The notes under the pieces are model-generated. The model was not told the origin of the DNA and did no database searches. It saw only the letters and a program-made list of their open reading frames with translations. A stretch of 51,128 bases of DNA, taken from contig CAKRMK010000021.1 of the NCBI GenBank assembly GCA_934364795.1, forward strand, positions 1 through 51,128, in the 5' to 3' direction. Positions 26,366 through 34,193 of the stretch are shown piece after piece. Positions within the stretch are counted from its first letter, which is position 1. Each line of letters starts with the position of its first letter. The DNA comes from an uncultured Blautia sp. (GTDB taxonomy: Bacteria > Bacillota > Clostridia > Lachnospirales > Lachnospiraceae). Position numbers and translations under genes: made by a program.

Positions 26366-26394
26366 TTGACACCGGTATTGATTTCGCATAAAAT
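26366..26394 (+). promoter_or_regulatory. Promoter of the proS T-box leader
   Basis: Perfect TTGACA (26366-26371), 17-nt spacer, TAAAAT (26389-26394). It lies directly before the T-box. Confidence 0.8.
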
Positions 26395-26400
26395 AAATGA

Positions 26401-26686
26401 GAATCTATAAGAAATCAGCGTTGAAGAGAATAGTACATGAGGAGCAATCTCAGAGAGAAATCCAGTTGGAAGAATGCATATTCCGGCATTGGTGTGAGGA
26501 TTTTGTGCGTGAATCATGGAACCGGCCTCGGAGCTCCGTACAATTGAAGTACGGCGTATGTCCCACGTTACCGGGATTTTGAGAGAGTATTAAGTGACCA
26601 CAGTATGTGGTCTGATGCTAATCAGGGTGGTACCGCCGAAACCTTTCGGTCCCTTATACAGGGATGGAAGGTTTTTTCTTTTTTAT
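26401..26686 (+). promoter_or_regulatory. T-box riboswitch controlling proS
   Basis: A tRNA-sensing leader of about 285 nt. The T-box core AGGGTGGTACCGC is at 26624-26636, ready to bind an uncharged tRNA acceptor end. The specifier loop has AGTA (26432-26435) opposite GAA (26519-26521), and the triplet after GAA is CCG (26522-26524), a proline codon, agreeing with the downstream proS. A competing terminator (AACCTT-TCCCT / AGGGA-AAGGTT, then T6) spans 26639-26686. Uncharged tRNA-Pro should favour read-through. The base after the specifier is G rather than the usual A. Confidence 0.92.
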
Positions 26687-26763
26687 CCCTGCTTAAAATA
26701 GCCGGTCAGGATATAAATAGATATCCAGACTAAAATTGTTAAAAAGAAAAAGGAGAATTAATC

Positions 26764-28203
26764 ATGGCAAAAGAGAAGAAAATGGTAGAAGCCATCACTT
26801 CCATGGATGTGGATTTTGCACAGTGGTATACGGATGTTGTAAAAAAAGCAGAGCTTTGCGGTTATACCAGTGTAAAAGGATGTATGGCAATCAAACCTGC
26901 AGGATATGCAATCTGGGAGAACATCCAGAAGGAGCTTGACCGCAGATTTAAAGAAACTGGCGTAGAGAATGTATATATGCCGATGTTTATTCCGGAATCA
27001 CTTCTGGACAAAGAAAAAGATCATGTAGAAGGATTTGCACCGGAAGTTGCATGGGTTACTCATGGCGGTCTTGACCAGCTTCAGGAACGTCTTTGTGTAC
27101 GTCCTACTTCCGAAACTCTGTTCTGTGATTTTTACCAGAAAGAAATCCAGTCCCACAGAGATCTTCCTAAGGTATACAATCAGTGGTGTTCTGTAGTACG
27201 CTGGGAGAAAACAACCCGTCCGTTCTTACGTTCCCGTGAGTTCTTATGGCAGGAAGGTCATACTGCACATGCAACAGCAGAGGAAGCAAAAGAGCGTACG
27301 ATCCAGATGCTGAATCTGTATGCAGATTTCTGCGAAGAAGTACTTGCAATTCCGGTTATCAAAGGCCAGAAAACAGAAAAAGAGAAATTTGCAGGTGCAG
27401 AGGCAACTTACACCATTGAGTCTCTGATGCATGATGGAAAAGCACTTCAGTCCGGAACCAGCCATAACTTCGGAGATGGATTTGCAAGAGCATTTGGTAT
27501 CCAGTACACAGATAAGAACAACCAGCTTCAGTATGTACATCAGACATCCTGGGGAATGACTACCCGTATGATTGGTGCTCTTATCATGGTTCATGGTGAT
27601 AACAGCGGTCTTGTACTGCCGCCAAGAATTGCACCGGTTCAGGCAGTTGTAATCCCGATCCAGCAGAGAAAAGAGGGCGTTCTTGAAAAAGCAGAGGAAC
27701 TTACCAAGATCCTGAAAGAAGCAGGAATCCGTGTGAAAACAGATGCTACAGACAAGAGCCCGGGATTCAAATTTGCAGAGCAGGAGATGCGCGGTATTCC
27801 GGTAAGAATCGAGTGCGGTCCGAAGGATATAGAGAATGGACAGGCTGTAATCTGCAGAAGAGATACCAGAGAGAAATATGTTGTGAAATTCGAAGAGCTT
27901 GCTGTTAAGGTACAGGAAGTACTGGATACCATGCAGAAGGAAATGCTGGAAAGAGCAAGAGCTCACAGAGATGCACATACCTATGTTGCAACCAATTATG
28001 AAGAGTTCAAAGAAACTATCAACACCAAGCCTGGTTTTGTAAAAGCTATGTGGTGTGGAAACCGTGAATGTGAAGACAAGATCAAAGAGGATGTTCAGGC
28101 AACCTCCAGATGTATGCCATTTGAGCAGGAGCATTTAAGTGACGTATGCGTTTGTTGCGGAAAACCTGCCAAGAAGATGGTATACTGGGGACGTGCATAT
28201 TAA
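26764..28203 (+). CDS. proS: Prolyl-tRNA synthetase, archaeal/eukaryotic-like type
   Basis: A 479-residue class II synthetase that charges tRNA-Pro. It is the short type without the bacterial editing insertion. Class II motifs are visible: motif 2 [32 protein letters not shown] and motif 3 in the [10 protein letters not shown] region, then an anticodon-binding domain (about 285-390). The extra C-terminal zinc-like domain has CGNRECEDK and CVCCGK and ends in YWGRAY, as in ProS3 enzymes. AGGAG lies before the ATG. Transcription is controlled by the T-box just upstream. It is followed 6 bp later by cca, so the two tRNA-related genes are co-transcribed. Confidence 0.96.
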   Translation: MAKEKKMVEAITSMDVDFAQWYTDVVKKAELCGYTSVKGCMAIKPAGYAIWENIQKELDRRFKETGVENVYMPMFIPESLLDKEKDHVEGFAPEVAWVTHGGLDQLQERLCVRPTSETLFCDFYQKEIQSHRDLPKVYNQWCSVVRWEKTTRPFLRSREFLWQEGHTAHATAEEAKERTIQMLNLYADFCEEVLAIPVIKGQKTEKEKFAGAEATYTIESLMHDGKALQSGTSHNFGDGFARAFGIQYTDKNNQLQYVHQTSWGMTTRMIGALIMVHGDNSGLVLPPRIAPVQAVVIPIQQRKEGVLEKAEELTKILKEAGIRVKTDATDKSPGFKFAEQEMRGIPVRIECGPKDIENGQAVICRRDTREKYVVKFEELAVKVQEVLDTMQKEMLERARAHRDAHTYVATNYEEFKETINTKPGFVKAMWCGNRECEDKIKEDVQATSRCMPFEQEHLSDVCVCCGKPAKKMVYWGRAY

Positions 28204-28209
28204 TAAAAT

Positions 28210-29529
28210 ATGAATTTTCAAATTCCATCAAAAGTAGAAACAATTATAAATATTCTGGAAACAGCTGGCTTTGAAGCTTATGCAGTAGGTGGCTGTGTAC
28301 GTGATACACTTCTTGGACGGACTCCAAATGACTGGGATATAACCACCTCTGCCAGGCCAGAGCAGGTAAAGGAGCTGTTTCACAGAACTGTAGATACCGG
28401 CCTTGCACATGGGACAGTAACAGTTCTGATGGACAAAGAAGGGTTTGAGGTTACTACCTACCGTGTGGACGGGGAATATGAGGATGGACGCCATCCAAAG
28501 GAAGTAACCTTTACCGCCAGTCTGGAAGAAGATCTGAAGCGCCGTGATTTTACCATTAATGCAATGGCGTATAATCACAGGAAAGGACTGGTAGATCTTT
28601 TTGACGGACAAAAAGACCTGGAGGGGAAAGTCATCCGCTGTGTAGGCGATCCTTTGGAACGTTTTACAGAAGATGCCCTGCGAATTATGCGTGCAGTGCG
28701 TTTTTCGGCACAGCTTGGTTTTTCTCTGGAAACTGATACGAGAAAGGCACTGTCCGTTCTGGCACCTAATCTGAAGCATGTAAGTGCAGAACGTATTCAG
28801 GTGGAGCTGGTGAAACTTCTTGTTTCTCCCCATCCGGATTATCTGCGGATTGCGTATGAAGCCGGGATAACAAAGGAATTTCTGCCGGAATTTGACCTGT
28901 GTATGGAAACACCCCAAAATACCCCTCACCATTGCTATACAGTAGGAGAGCATATTCTTCACAGTTTGCTGTACGTAAAAGAGGACCGGGTGCTTAGAAT
29001 TACCATGCTTCTTCACGATATCGCCAAGCCAGTGGTCAGAAAAACGGATGAAAATGGCAGGGATCATTTTAAAAATCACGGTCCTGAAGGGGAAAAAATG
29101 GCGAAATCCATTTTACGCCGGCTGAAATTTGACAATGATACCATTTCAAAAGTAACCCGGCTGATCCGGTGGCATGATCTGCGGCCTTCTTCTGACCCGG
29201 TGGAAGTGCGTAAAGCCATGAACATAATCGGAGAGGATCTTTTCCCCATGTGGATGGAAGTGCAAAAGGCAGACAGCCAGGCACAAAGCGATTATCTTGC
29301 AGAGGAAAAAAGAGCCCGCCAGGAAGGCGTAAGAAGGACCTGGGAAAAAATTGTCCGGGAAGGACAGTGCGTTTCTTTAAAAGGACTTGCAGTAACCGGA
29401 AGTGATCTGATTGCAGCCGGAATGAAGCCTGGAAAAGAAATGGGAGCTGTATTGCATATGCTTCTTAAAAAAGTGCTGGAAGAGCCGGAATTAAATGAAA
29501 AAGACAAACTTTTGAAGCTGATACCGTAG
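28210..29529 (+). CDS. cca: CCA tRNA nucleotidyltransferase
   Basis: A 439-residue class II tRNA nucleotidyltransferase that builds or repairs the 3' CCA end. The N-terminal head has GGCVRDTLLGR (27-37) and the metal-binding DWD (41-43), then RRDFTINAMAY and RFTEDALRIMRAVRFSAQLGF. A C-terminal HD domain (LLHDIAKP, near 268) adds possible phosphohydrolase activity. The tRNA-Tyr gene at the window end does not encode CCA, so the cell needs this enzyme. It is in an operon with proS. Its TAG stop overlaps the start of a family-1 repeat. Confidence 0.95.
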   Translation: MNFQIPSKVETIINILETAGFEAYAVGGCVRDTLLGRTPNDWDITTSARPEQVKELFHRTVDTGLAHGTVTVLMDKEGFEVTTYRVDGEYEDGRHPKEVTFTASLEEDLKRRDFTINAMAYNHRKGLVDLFDGQKDLEGKVIRCVGDPLERFTEDALRIMRAVRFSAQLGFSLETDTRKALSVLAPNLKHVSAERIQVELVKLLVSPHPDYLRIAYEAGITKEFLPEFDLCMETPQNTPHHCYTVGEHILHSLLYVKEDRVLRITMLLHDIAKPVVRKTDENGRDHFKNHGPEGEKMAKSILRRLKFDNDTISKVTRLIRWHDLRPSSDPVEVRKAMNIIGEDLFPMWMEVQKADSQAQSDYLAEEKRARQEGVRRTWEKIVREGQCVSLKGLAVTGSDLIAAGMKPGKEMGAVLHMLLKKVLEEPELNEKDKLLKLIP

Positions 29530-29590
29530 AGTGTGCAAAAAATCATTTCCACAATCGGCATGTTCCATTTTGCGGCATATTTTGCCTGAG
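29527..29590 (+). repeat. Copy of dispersed element family 1 overlapping the cca stop codon
   Basis: TAGAGTGTG, then AAAAATCATTTCCACAATC and GGCATG, aligns well with the reverse complement of the 38170-38258 element. The TAG is the cca stop codon, as with the copy at 15302. Confidence 0.65.
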
Positions 29591-29627
29591 TTCAGTTTCT
29601 TTAGATAGGACATAGTCTGAATAACCA

Positions 29628-29692
29628 CCCCCGTTTACTCATAAGATAGAAGGTACCTAAAGGTTGCAATCTGTGAGTGACGGGGGGATTTT
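29628..29692 (+). promoter_or_regulatory. Hairpin enclosing the ribosome binding site of the cotS-like gene
   Basis: CCCCCGT (29628-29634) and ACTCA (29637-29641) pair with TGAGT (29674-29678) and ACGGGGG (29680-29686), followed by ATTTTT. The right arm holds the GGGGGG ribosome binding site. It could be both a terminator for cca and a translational lock on the next gene. Confidence 0.5.
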
Positions 29693-29694
29693 TA

Positions 29695-30678
29695 TTGTAT
29701 GATTATGGTCTTAGCACCCTGAATCAGTATGGGATAACAGCCCAGTCTTCATCCAGGATGCGAGGTGCCCTTGTTTGCCGTACTGATCAGGGTTCTCTTA
29801 TTCTGAAAGAATTTCATGGTTCGGAAAAAAAACTGCAGCTTCAACAGGAAATGCAGGAAAAACTTATGGAAAACGGCTGCCTGACAGATGTTTATCTCAG
29901 GAATCAGGCTGGCTCTTTTGTCAGCAATGATAAGGACAACATCCCATATACTCTTCAGAAATGGTACGAAGGACGAGAATGTGATACTCGTTCTCATGAA
30001 GATATTCTAAAAAGTGTACAAATGCTTGCGAGAATACATAAGCTTATGAAAATGCCTGTAAAAGATGTATATATTGCCCGTTCCCTGGAAGAAGAATTTG
30101 CCCGGCATAACTGCGAAATCCGGAAAATCCGGAAATTTATCCGGAAAAAAGGAGCATCTGTTCAGTTTGAGAAAGATTTTCTTTCCAGTGTAGCCTGGTT
30201 TTTGCAACAGGGAGAAAAAGCATTTTTGATGCTTAAGGAATCTGATTACCAGCCTTTAAGGGAAAAAGCACTGCAACAGGGATGTGTGTGCCATGGAGAG
30301 TATAATCAGCACAATGTACTGATGACAAAAAATGGCCCTGCTGTTACCAATTTCAGTCATTTTGAATTTGACATCCAGATGAAAGATCTGTATTGTTTCA
30401 TGAGAAAAATTCTGGAAAAATCTAACTGGGATCTGGAGCTGGCACGAAAAATGCTGGAACAGTACCACAAGATACAAAAAATATCATATGAGGAATGGCA
30501 GAATCTTAAGATCCGTTTTGCCTATCCGGAAAAGTACTGGAAACTGGCAAATTATTATTTTTCCCACAACAAATCCTGGATTTCTGCAAAGAATACAGAG
30601 AAGCTTCAAAAGGTGATTTCCCAGAAAGAAATATGGGCTGATTTTTCTGAAAAATGCTTTGGAAAATACCCTTTCTAA
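29695..30678 (+). CDS. cotS: CotS-like spore coat protein with kinase fold
   Basis: A 327-residue protein of the CotS/YutH spore-coat group, which has the aminoglycoside-phosphotransferase/choline-kinase fold. TTG 29695 lies 7 nt after GGGGGG and is preferred; GTG 29677 is possible. Visible are a Lys in GSLILKEFHGS for nucleotide binding (about residue 36), LQKWYEGREC, and the catalytic-loop region HGEYNQHNVLM followed by TNFSHFEFD. In active kinases of this fold the loop reads HxDxxxxN and the metal site is (I/V)DF. Here the Asp residues are Glu and Asn, so activity is doubtful and a structural coat role is likely. The spore gene cluster starting with hup follows. Confidence 0.78.
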   Translation: MYDYGLSTLNQYGITAQSSSRMRGALVCRTDQGSLILKEFHGSEKKLQLQQEMQEKLMENGCLTDVYLRNQAGSFVSNDKDNIPYTLQKWYEGRECDTRSHEDILKSVQMLARIHKLMKMPVKDVYIARSLEEEFARHNCEIRKIRKFIRKKGASVQFEKDFLSSVAWFLQQGEKAFLMLKESDYQPLREKALQQGCVCHGEYNQHNVLMTKNGPAVTNFSHFEFDIQMKDLYCFMRKILEKSNWDLELARKMLEQYHKIQKISYEEWQNLKIRFAYPEKYWKLANYYFSHNKSWISAKNTEKLQKVISQKEIWADFSEKCFGKYPF

Positions 30679-30688
30679 AGCAAAAACC

Positions 30689-30717
30689 TTGACAATAGAG
30701 GGCAAAAGGTATATATA
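30689..30717 (+). promoter_or_regulatory. Promoter of hup
   Basis: Perfect TTGACA (30689-30694), 17-nt spacer, TATATA (30712-30717). Confidence 0.7.
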
Positions 30718-30751
30718 TAGATAGAAGAATCATCAAATAGGAGGAAACACC

Positions 30752-31027
30752 ATGAATAAGACTGAATTAGTAGCAGCTATGGCGAAAGAAACCAACCTGT
30801 CCAAGAAGGACGTTGAAGCTGTTTTAAAATCTTTCATCGACGTTGTATCAGAAGAACTGAAAAAAGGAGAGAAAGTTCAGTTAGTTGGCTTTGGTACATT
30901 TGAAGTCAGCGAAAGAGCTGCCAGAGAGGGAAGAAATCCTCAGACTGGAGAGACCATGAAGATCGAAGCTTCCAAGGCTCCGAAATTTAAAGCAGGAAAA
31001 GCTTTAAAAGATATGGTGAATGCATAA
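30752..31027 (+). CDS. hup: DNA-binding protein HU
   Basis: A 91-residue HU/IHF-family nucleoid protein that bends and compacts DNA as a dimer. MNKTELVAAMAKETNLSKKDVE begins the helical body. The DNA-binding arm contains GFGTFEVSERAAREGRNPQTGE, with the usual Arg/Asn/Pro tip, followed by KFKAGKALKDMV. Full length. AGGAGG is well placed. It heads the conserved hup-rqcP-yabP-yabQ-divIC-spoIIE region but has its own strong promoter and terminator, giving a short abundant transcript. Confidence 0.97.
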   Translation: MNKTELVAAMAKETNLSKKDVEAVLKSFIDVVSEELKKGEKVQLVGFGTFEVSERAAREGRNPQTGETMKIEASKAPKFKAGKALKDMVNA

Positions 31028-31044
31028 TAGCGAGGGCTTTTGCC

Positions 31045-31077
31045 AGGGAGGGACTTTTTTGTTCCTCCCTTTTTTTA
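31045..31077 (+). terminator. Intrinsic terminator of hup
   Basis: A 10-bp stem AGGGAGGGAC / GTTCCTCCCT (one G-T pair) with a T6 loop, followed by TTTTTTT. Confidence 0.9.
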
Positions 31078-31090
31078 ACAAACTGAGGAG

Positions 31091-31108
31091 TTTATAAACA
31101 AGCTCTAA
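31091..31108 (-). repeat. Fragment of dispersed element family 1
   Basis: On the minus strand it reads TTAGAGCTTGTTTATAAA, matching the head of the family (TTAGAGC-TGTTT). Only the end of the element is recognisable. Confidence 0.45.
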
Positions 31109-31126
31109 AACAATACAGGAGTGCAT

Positions 31127-31366
31127 ATGAGATTAGATAAATTTTTAAAGGTTTCCCGTCTGATCAAAAGAAGAACGGTTGCCAATGAGGCATGTGATGC
31201 AGGAAGAGTTCTGGTAAATGACAAACCGGCCAAGGCATCTGTTCAGGTAAAGACAGGAGACACCATTGAAATCCAGTTTGGAAGCCGTAATGTGAAGGTG
31301 GAAGTGCTGGATGTAAAAGAAACAGTAAAAAAAGAAGAGGTTGAAAACCTTTATAAGTATATTTAA
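31127..31366 (+). CDS. rqcP: S4-domain RNA-binding protein RqcP (YabO)
   Basis: A 79-residue S4-domain protein. MRLDKFLKVSRLIKRRTVANEACDAGRVLVN is the S4 RNA-binding alpha-L motif, and the remainder has the short beta strands GDTIEIQFGSRNVKVEVL. In Bacillus RqcP works with RqcH on stalled large ribosomal subunits, adding alanine tails to nascent chains for degradation. The ATG at 31127 has AGGAG 5 nt upstream. The position after hup and before yabP is the conserved one for this gene. The heat-shock homologue HslR is longer and does not sit here. Confidence 0.92.
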   Translation: MRLDKFLKVSRLIKRRTVANEACDAGRVLVNDKPAKASVQVKTGDTIEIQFGSRNVKVEVLDVKETVKKEEVENLYKYI

Positions 31367-31382
31367 GGTTACAGTTTAAGAG

Positions 31383-31411
31383 TGATATTCCGGCTTATTT
31401 TATCATAAGCT
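31383..31411 (+). promoter_or_regulatory. Possible sigma-E promoter of yabP
   Basis: TGATATT (31383-31389), 14-nt spacer, CATAAGCT (31404-31411), similar to the sigma-E pattern KMATATT-N14-CATACANT. In Bacillus yabP-yabQ is transcribed by sigma-E, which supports this reading. Confidence 0.5.
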
Positions 31412-31444
31412 ATTAGTGAACCCACATATTCGGGAGAGAGGGAT

Positions 31445-31726
31445 TTGGAAGAAAAAAACGTGAACATATCCCACAGGCTTACACTGGAAAACAGGAAAGA
31501 AGCATACATGACAGGCGTTAAGGATGTAATATCTTTTGATGAGAAAGAAATTATGCTCCAGACCGCAGATGGACGGCTGCAGATTCGAGGCAGCCAGCTT
31601 CATGTAAAAGGACTGAACCTGGAAAAAGGAGAAGCTGCTCTTGCCGGACATGTGGATTCTCTTGTCTATTTGTCTAAAGAATCTGTCAGAAAAGAAGAAT
31701 CCCTGTTAAAAAGGATGTTCCGGTAA
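31445..31726 (+). CDS. yabP: Sporulation protein YabP
   Basis: A 93-residue small protein of the YabP/YqfC family found only in spore formers. ISHRLTLENRKEAYMTGVKDVISFDEKEIMLQTADGRLQIRG gives the family pattern of beta strands; LHVKGLNLEKGEAALAGHVDSLVY follows. It is expressed in the mother cell in Bacillus, and its exact job is not known. The start is TTG 31445 after a GGGAGAGAGG stretch. It is followed 3 bp later by yabQ, and a sigma-E-like promoter lies upstream. The order hup-rqcP-yabP-yabQ confirms the identity. Confidence 0.92.
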   Translation: MEEKNVNISHRLTLENRKEAYMTGVKDVISFDEKEIMLQTADGRLQIRGSQLHVKGLNLEKGEAALAGHVDSLVYLSKESVRKEESLLKRMFR

Positions 31727-31729
31727 AAG

Positions 31730-32233
31730 GTGAGTACATATATCCATTATGAAATCTGGCTTTTTTGCCAGTCTGTGCTTCTGGGGGCTTTGCTGCGCCT
31801 GTCTTATGCTGTAATACAGGCATTTCGGAAGAGCTTTCCCCATAGTCCGGCAATAAAAGGATTTTTTGATATTTTGTATTGGCTAATAGCTGGTCTGGTG
31901 ATTTTTGCCAGAATATATCAGACAAATCAGGGAACACTTAGGAATTTTCTTTTTACAGGACTTTTGACAGGTGCAGTTTTGGCACATTTATCAGCTGCAC
32001 CTGTACTGGAAAAAATATGTGTGAAAATACTGAAATTTCCTGTAGATTTCGTAAAAAAAATCTTGAAAAAATATACAAAGCGGTTGCTATTTTTGGGGAA
32101 ACGTTGTAAAATTTTGGATAGACAATCTGTAAATCAGTACAAAAATGATACCAGAAGTCATCAAAGAGCGAAAAGAGGCAGGAAGTTTGGGAAAATCAGG
32201 GAAAAACAGGAAAAAAAAGAAAATAGGCTATAA
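31730..32233 (+). CDS. yabQ: Spore cortex biosynthesis protein YabQ
   Basis: A 167-residue membrane protein. Three to four hydrophobic segments fill residues 5-105 (YEIWLFCQSVLLGALLRLSYAVI, DILYWLIAGLVIFA and others), followed by a basic cytoplasmic tail rich in Lys, Arg and Gln (about 108-167). In Bacillus YabQ sits in the outer forespore membrane and is needed for cortex formation. The GTG start is 3 bp after yabP. The end overlaps the divIC-like gene by 89 bp if that gene starts at 32145, a long overlap that may indicate a later start there. Confidence 0.9.
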   Translation: MSTYIHYEIWLFCQSVLLGALLRLSYAVIQAFRKSFPHSPAIKGFFDILYWLIAGLVIFARIYQTNQGTLRNFLFTGLLTGAVLAHLSAAPVLEKICVKILKFPVDFVKKILKKYTKRLLFLGKRCKILDRQSVNQYKNDTRSHQRAKRGRKFGKIREKQEKKENRL

Positions 32234-32501
32234 TCATCTTGGAATGTTTGGAATTTCTCTGATCGTTCTGATCCTTTTATCGGCACTTATGTTTCAGAGC
32301 AGGCAGCTTAGAGATTCTTTAGCAGGATATGAGACGCAGGCAGAGTCTTTGAATCAGCAGATTGAGGAAGAGAAGGCCCGCACACAGGAGATTGAAGATC
32401 TAAAGGATTATATGCTTACAGATGAATATGTAGAGCAGGCTGCCAGAGAGAAGCTGGGGCTTGTGAAGGAGAATGAAATTATTTTCCAGGAAGAAAAGTA
32501 A
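32145..32501 (+). CDS. divIC: Septum formation initiator (FtsB/DivIC family)
   Basis: A 118-residue bitopic membrane protein of the divisome. A very basic cytoplasmic start (KKKK near 23-26) leads into one membrane helix (about 33-50; GMFGISLIVLILLSALMF). A coiled-coil (about 52-90; LRDSLAGYETQAESLNQQIEEEK) and the family C-terminal motif DEYVEQAAREKLGLVKENEIIF follow. DivIC works with FtsL and DivIB to recruit septal peptidoglycan synthesis. The start is uncertain: ATG 32145 lacks a clear binding site and lies inside yabQ. Position and topology fit DivIC of Firmicutes. Confidence 0.87.
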   Translation: MIPEVIKERKEAGSLGKSGKNRKKKKIGYNHLGMFGISLIVLILLSALMFQSRQLRDSLAGYETQAESLNQQIEEEKARTQEIEDLKDYMLTDEYVEQAAREKLGLVKENEIIFQEEK

Positions 32502-32528
32502 GAATTTTAACGTGTTTCAGGAAGAATT

Positions 32529-32557
32529 TGGCGAAAACTTTTTTAAAGCGTTCGCCT
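32529..32557 (+). promoter_or_regulatory. Possible Spo0A boxes upstream of spoIIE
   Basis: TGGCGAA (32529-32535) matches the 0A box TGTCGAA at six of seven positions. TTCGCCT (32551-32557) is an inverted copy at five of seven. They lie just upstream of the long-spacer promoter. Confidence 0.5.
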
Positions 32558-32561
32558 GTGT

Positions 32562-32594
32562 TTGACATATATTTTCCTGCCTGTCCCCTATAAT
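32562..32594 (+). promoter_or_regulatory. spoIIE promoter with 21-bp spacer
   Basis: Perfect TTGACA (32562-32567) and perfect TATAAT (32589-32594) are separated by 21 bp. The Bacillus spoIIE promoter has the same odd spacing and needs Spo0A~P to be used by sigma-A. Confidence 0.8.
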
Positions 32595-32625
32595 AGGCAT
32601 AAGGCTATACAGGGGAGGGGAGAAT

Positions 32626-34116
32626 ATGCAGGAATGGATAATTGCCATGCTCGTGATCAGTGTACTTCTGGTGCTGCGGGACATGGCAAAAGCTTTTTTC
32701 AGGGGAAGAAAGCTGCGGGGAACCCGCCAGCCGCCTTTGGAAAAGAATCCTCAAAGGGAAAAGGTAGAACGGTATGCAGCAGCATTTCGAAAGCTGGCAG
32801 ACAGCTTTTACGGGCTGCCCTACCGGAAAGATTTCTTAAGCAGCGGGCAGGTAGACTCTGTTATAAGGGATGCCTGTGAAGATGTGTGCAGCCATTGCTA
32901 TCAGAAAGAAATCTGCTGGGAAGGACGCTCTTTTGATATGTACCGTGGAAGCGAGCAGCTGATACGTTCAATGGAAGATGGGAATCCCGTGGAAATACAG
33001 GAGACAAAAAACGGCTGGATGAGTATGTGCAGCCGTTTTTTACAATATTATGATGCACTGGAAAAGAGCTTTAAAAGAGAAAGACAGAAGCTTTTGTGGG
33101 ATAACCGTATGATCGAAAGCCGTCTGGCAGTGGCAGGGCAGCTGCAGGAAATGTCCAGGATCATGGACATGGTAGCAGAGGATCTGTATGATATTTCGCC
33201 GGCAGAGCCTGTGCTTATGGAGAAGCTTCAAAAACTTCTCCGAAAAAGACATATTGTGGTGAAACAGGTATGGGTAATGGATAAGGTGGAAGGCAGGCGG
33301 CAGATTTTTCTTACCATGCGTGCCAGAAGTGGTCAGTGTATTTCAGTAAATGAAGTGGCACAGTTGCTTTCCGGGGAATTTGAAACTCCCATGGCAGCGG
33401 CAGGAGGCGGCAGGAGAATTGTGAACGGAGAGTTCCATACCGTCCATTTTGTAGAAGATGTAAGCTATCAGATGCTTTATGGAGTGTCAAAGCTTACCAG
33501 GGAGCAGGAGAAGGTTTCCGGCGATAATTATATTTGCAGGCAGGAGGAAAATGGACGCTTTGTGATGTGCCTTTCTGACGGCATGGGCTCCGGTGTGGAA
33601 GCCTGCCAGGAAAGTGAGGAAGTAGTGGAACTTCTGGAGCAGTTTCTGGAATCTGGTTTTTCCCAGGAAACAGCGGCAAAAATGGTGAATTCTGCACTGG
33701 TGATGAAAGGGCCAGATGGCATGTTTTCCACCGTTGATATCTGTGCCGTGGATCTGTACACAGGAATCTGTAATTTCCTGAAAGCAGGGGCATGTGCTAC
33801 TTTTATCAAAAGAGATCACTGGGTGGAGGCAATCTCATCAGAAAGTCTGGCAGCAGGATTATTGCAGCAGGTAGATTTTGAGACATCCTCCAGGAAACTT
33901 TATCATGGTGATTATCTGATTATGATGACTGACGGAGTCCTGGATGCTCTTCCAAGTCAGCGGGAAGAGGAGACTATGAAAGAAATTATCATGGATATTC
34001 ATGAAGAGACACCAAGAGAAATGAGCAGAGGAATTCTGGAACGGGTTCTTGGATACAGTGATTACTGTGCCAGGGATGACATGACGGTCCTGGTTGCCGG
34101 AATGTGGAAAAAATGA
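32626..34116 (+). CDS. spoIIE: SpoIIE phosphatase, short form without multi-pass membrane domain
   Basis: A 496-residue stage II sporulation protein E. The C-terminal PP2C-type phosphatase domain (about 300-494) has the metal-binding Asp318 in SDGMGSG, FSTVDICAVDL, LIMMTDGVLDAL and CARDDMTVLV, so it should dephosphorylate SpoIIAA-P and release sigma-F. The N-terminus has just one membrane helix (about 3-18), whereas Bacillus SpoIIE has about 827 residues and ten helices. The central part (about 40-290) includes a Cys-rich stretch (CEDVCSHCYQKEICW) and helices. The gene lies between divIC and tilS as in Bacillus, behind a Spo0A-type promoter. Confidence 0.92.
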   Translation: MQEWIIAMLVISVLLVLRDMAKAFFRGRKLRGTRQPPLEKNPQREKVERYAAAFRKLADSFYGLPYRKDFLSSGQVDSVIRDACEDVCSHCYQKEICWEGRSFDMYRGSEQLIRSMEDGNPVEIQETKNGWMSMCSRFLQYYDALEKSFKRERQKLLWDNRMIESRLAVAGQLQEMSRIMDMVAEDLYDISPAEPVLMEKLQKLLRKRHIVVKQVWVMDKVEGRRQIFLTMRARSGQCISVNEVAQLLSGEFETPMAAAGGGRRIVNGEFHTVHFVEDVSYQMLYGVSKLTREQEKVSGDNYICRQEENGRFVMCLSDGMGSGVEACQESEEVVELLEQFLESGFSQETAAKMVNSALVMKGPDGMFSTVDICAVDLYTGICNFLKAGACATFIKRDHWVEAISSESLAAGLLQQVDFETSSRKLYHGDYLIMMTDGVLDALPSQREEETMKEIIMDIHEETPREMSRGILERVLGYSDYCARDDMTVLVAGMWKK

Positions 34117-34193
34117 ACTGTAATATAAAAGCTGCAAGATAATAAGATGCAGGAAAATTGTAAAAGGCCACGAAAGAGGGAAACAACATAAAA

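Noticed and set aside
31730..32233. Frameshift at the yabQ/divIC junction
   Set aside because: The 89-bp overlap looked like a frameshifted fusion, but both proteins have complete family features, so overlapping genes or a later divIC start is simpler.
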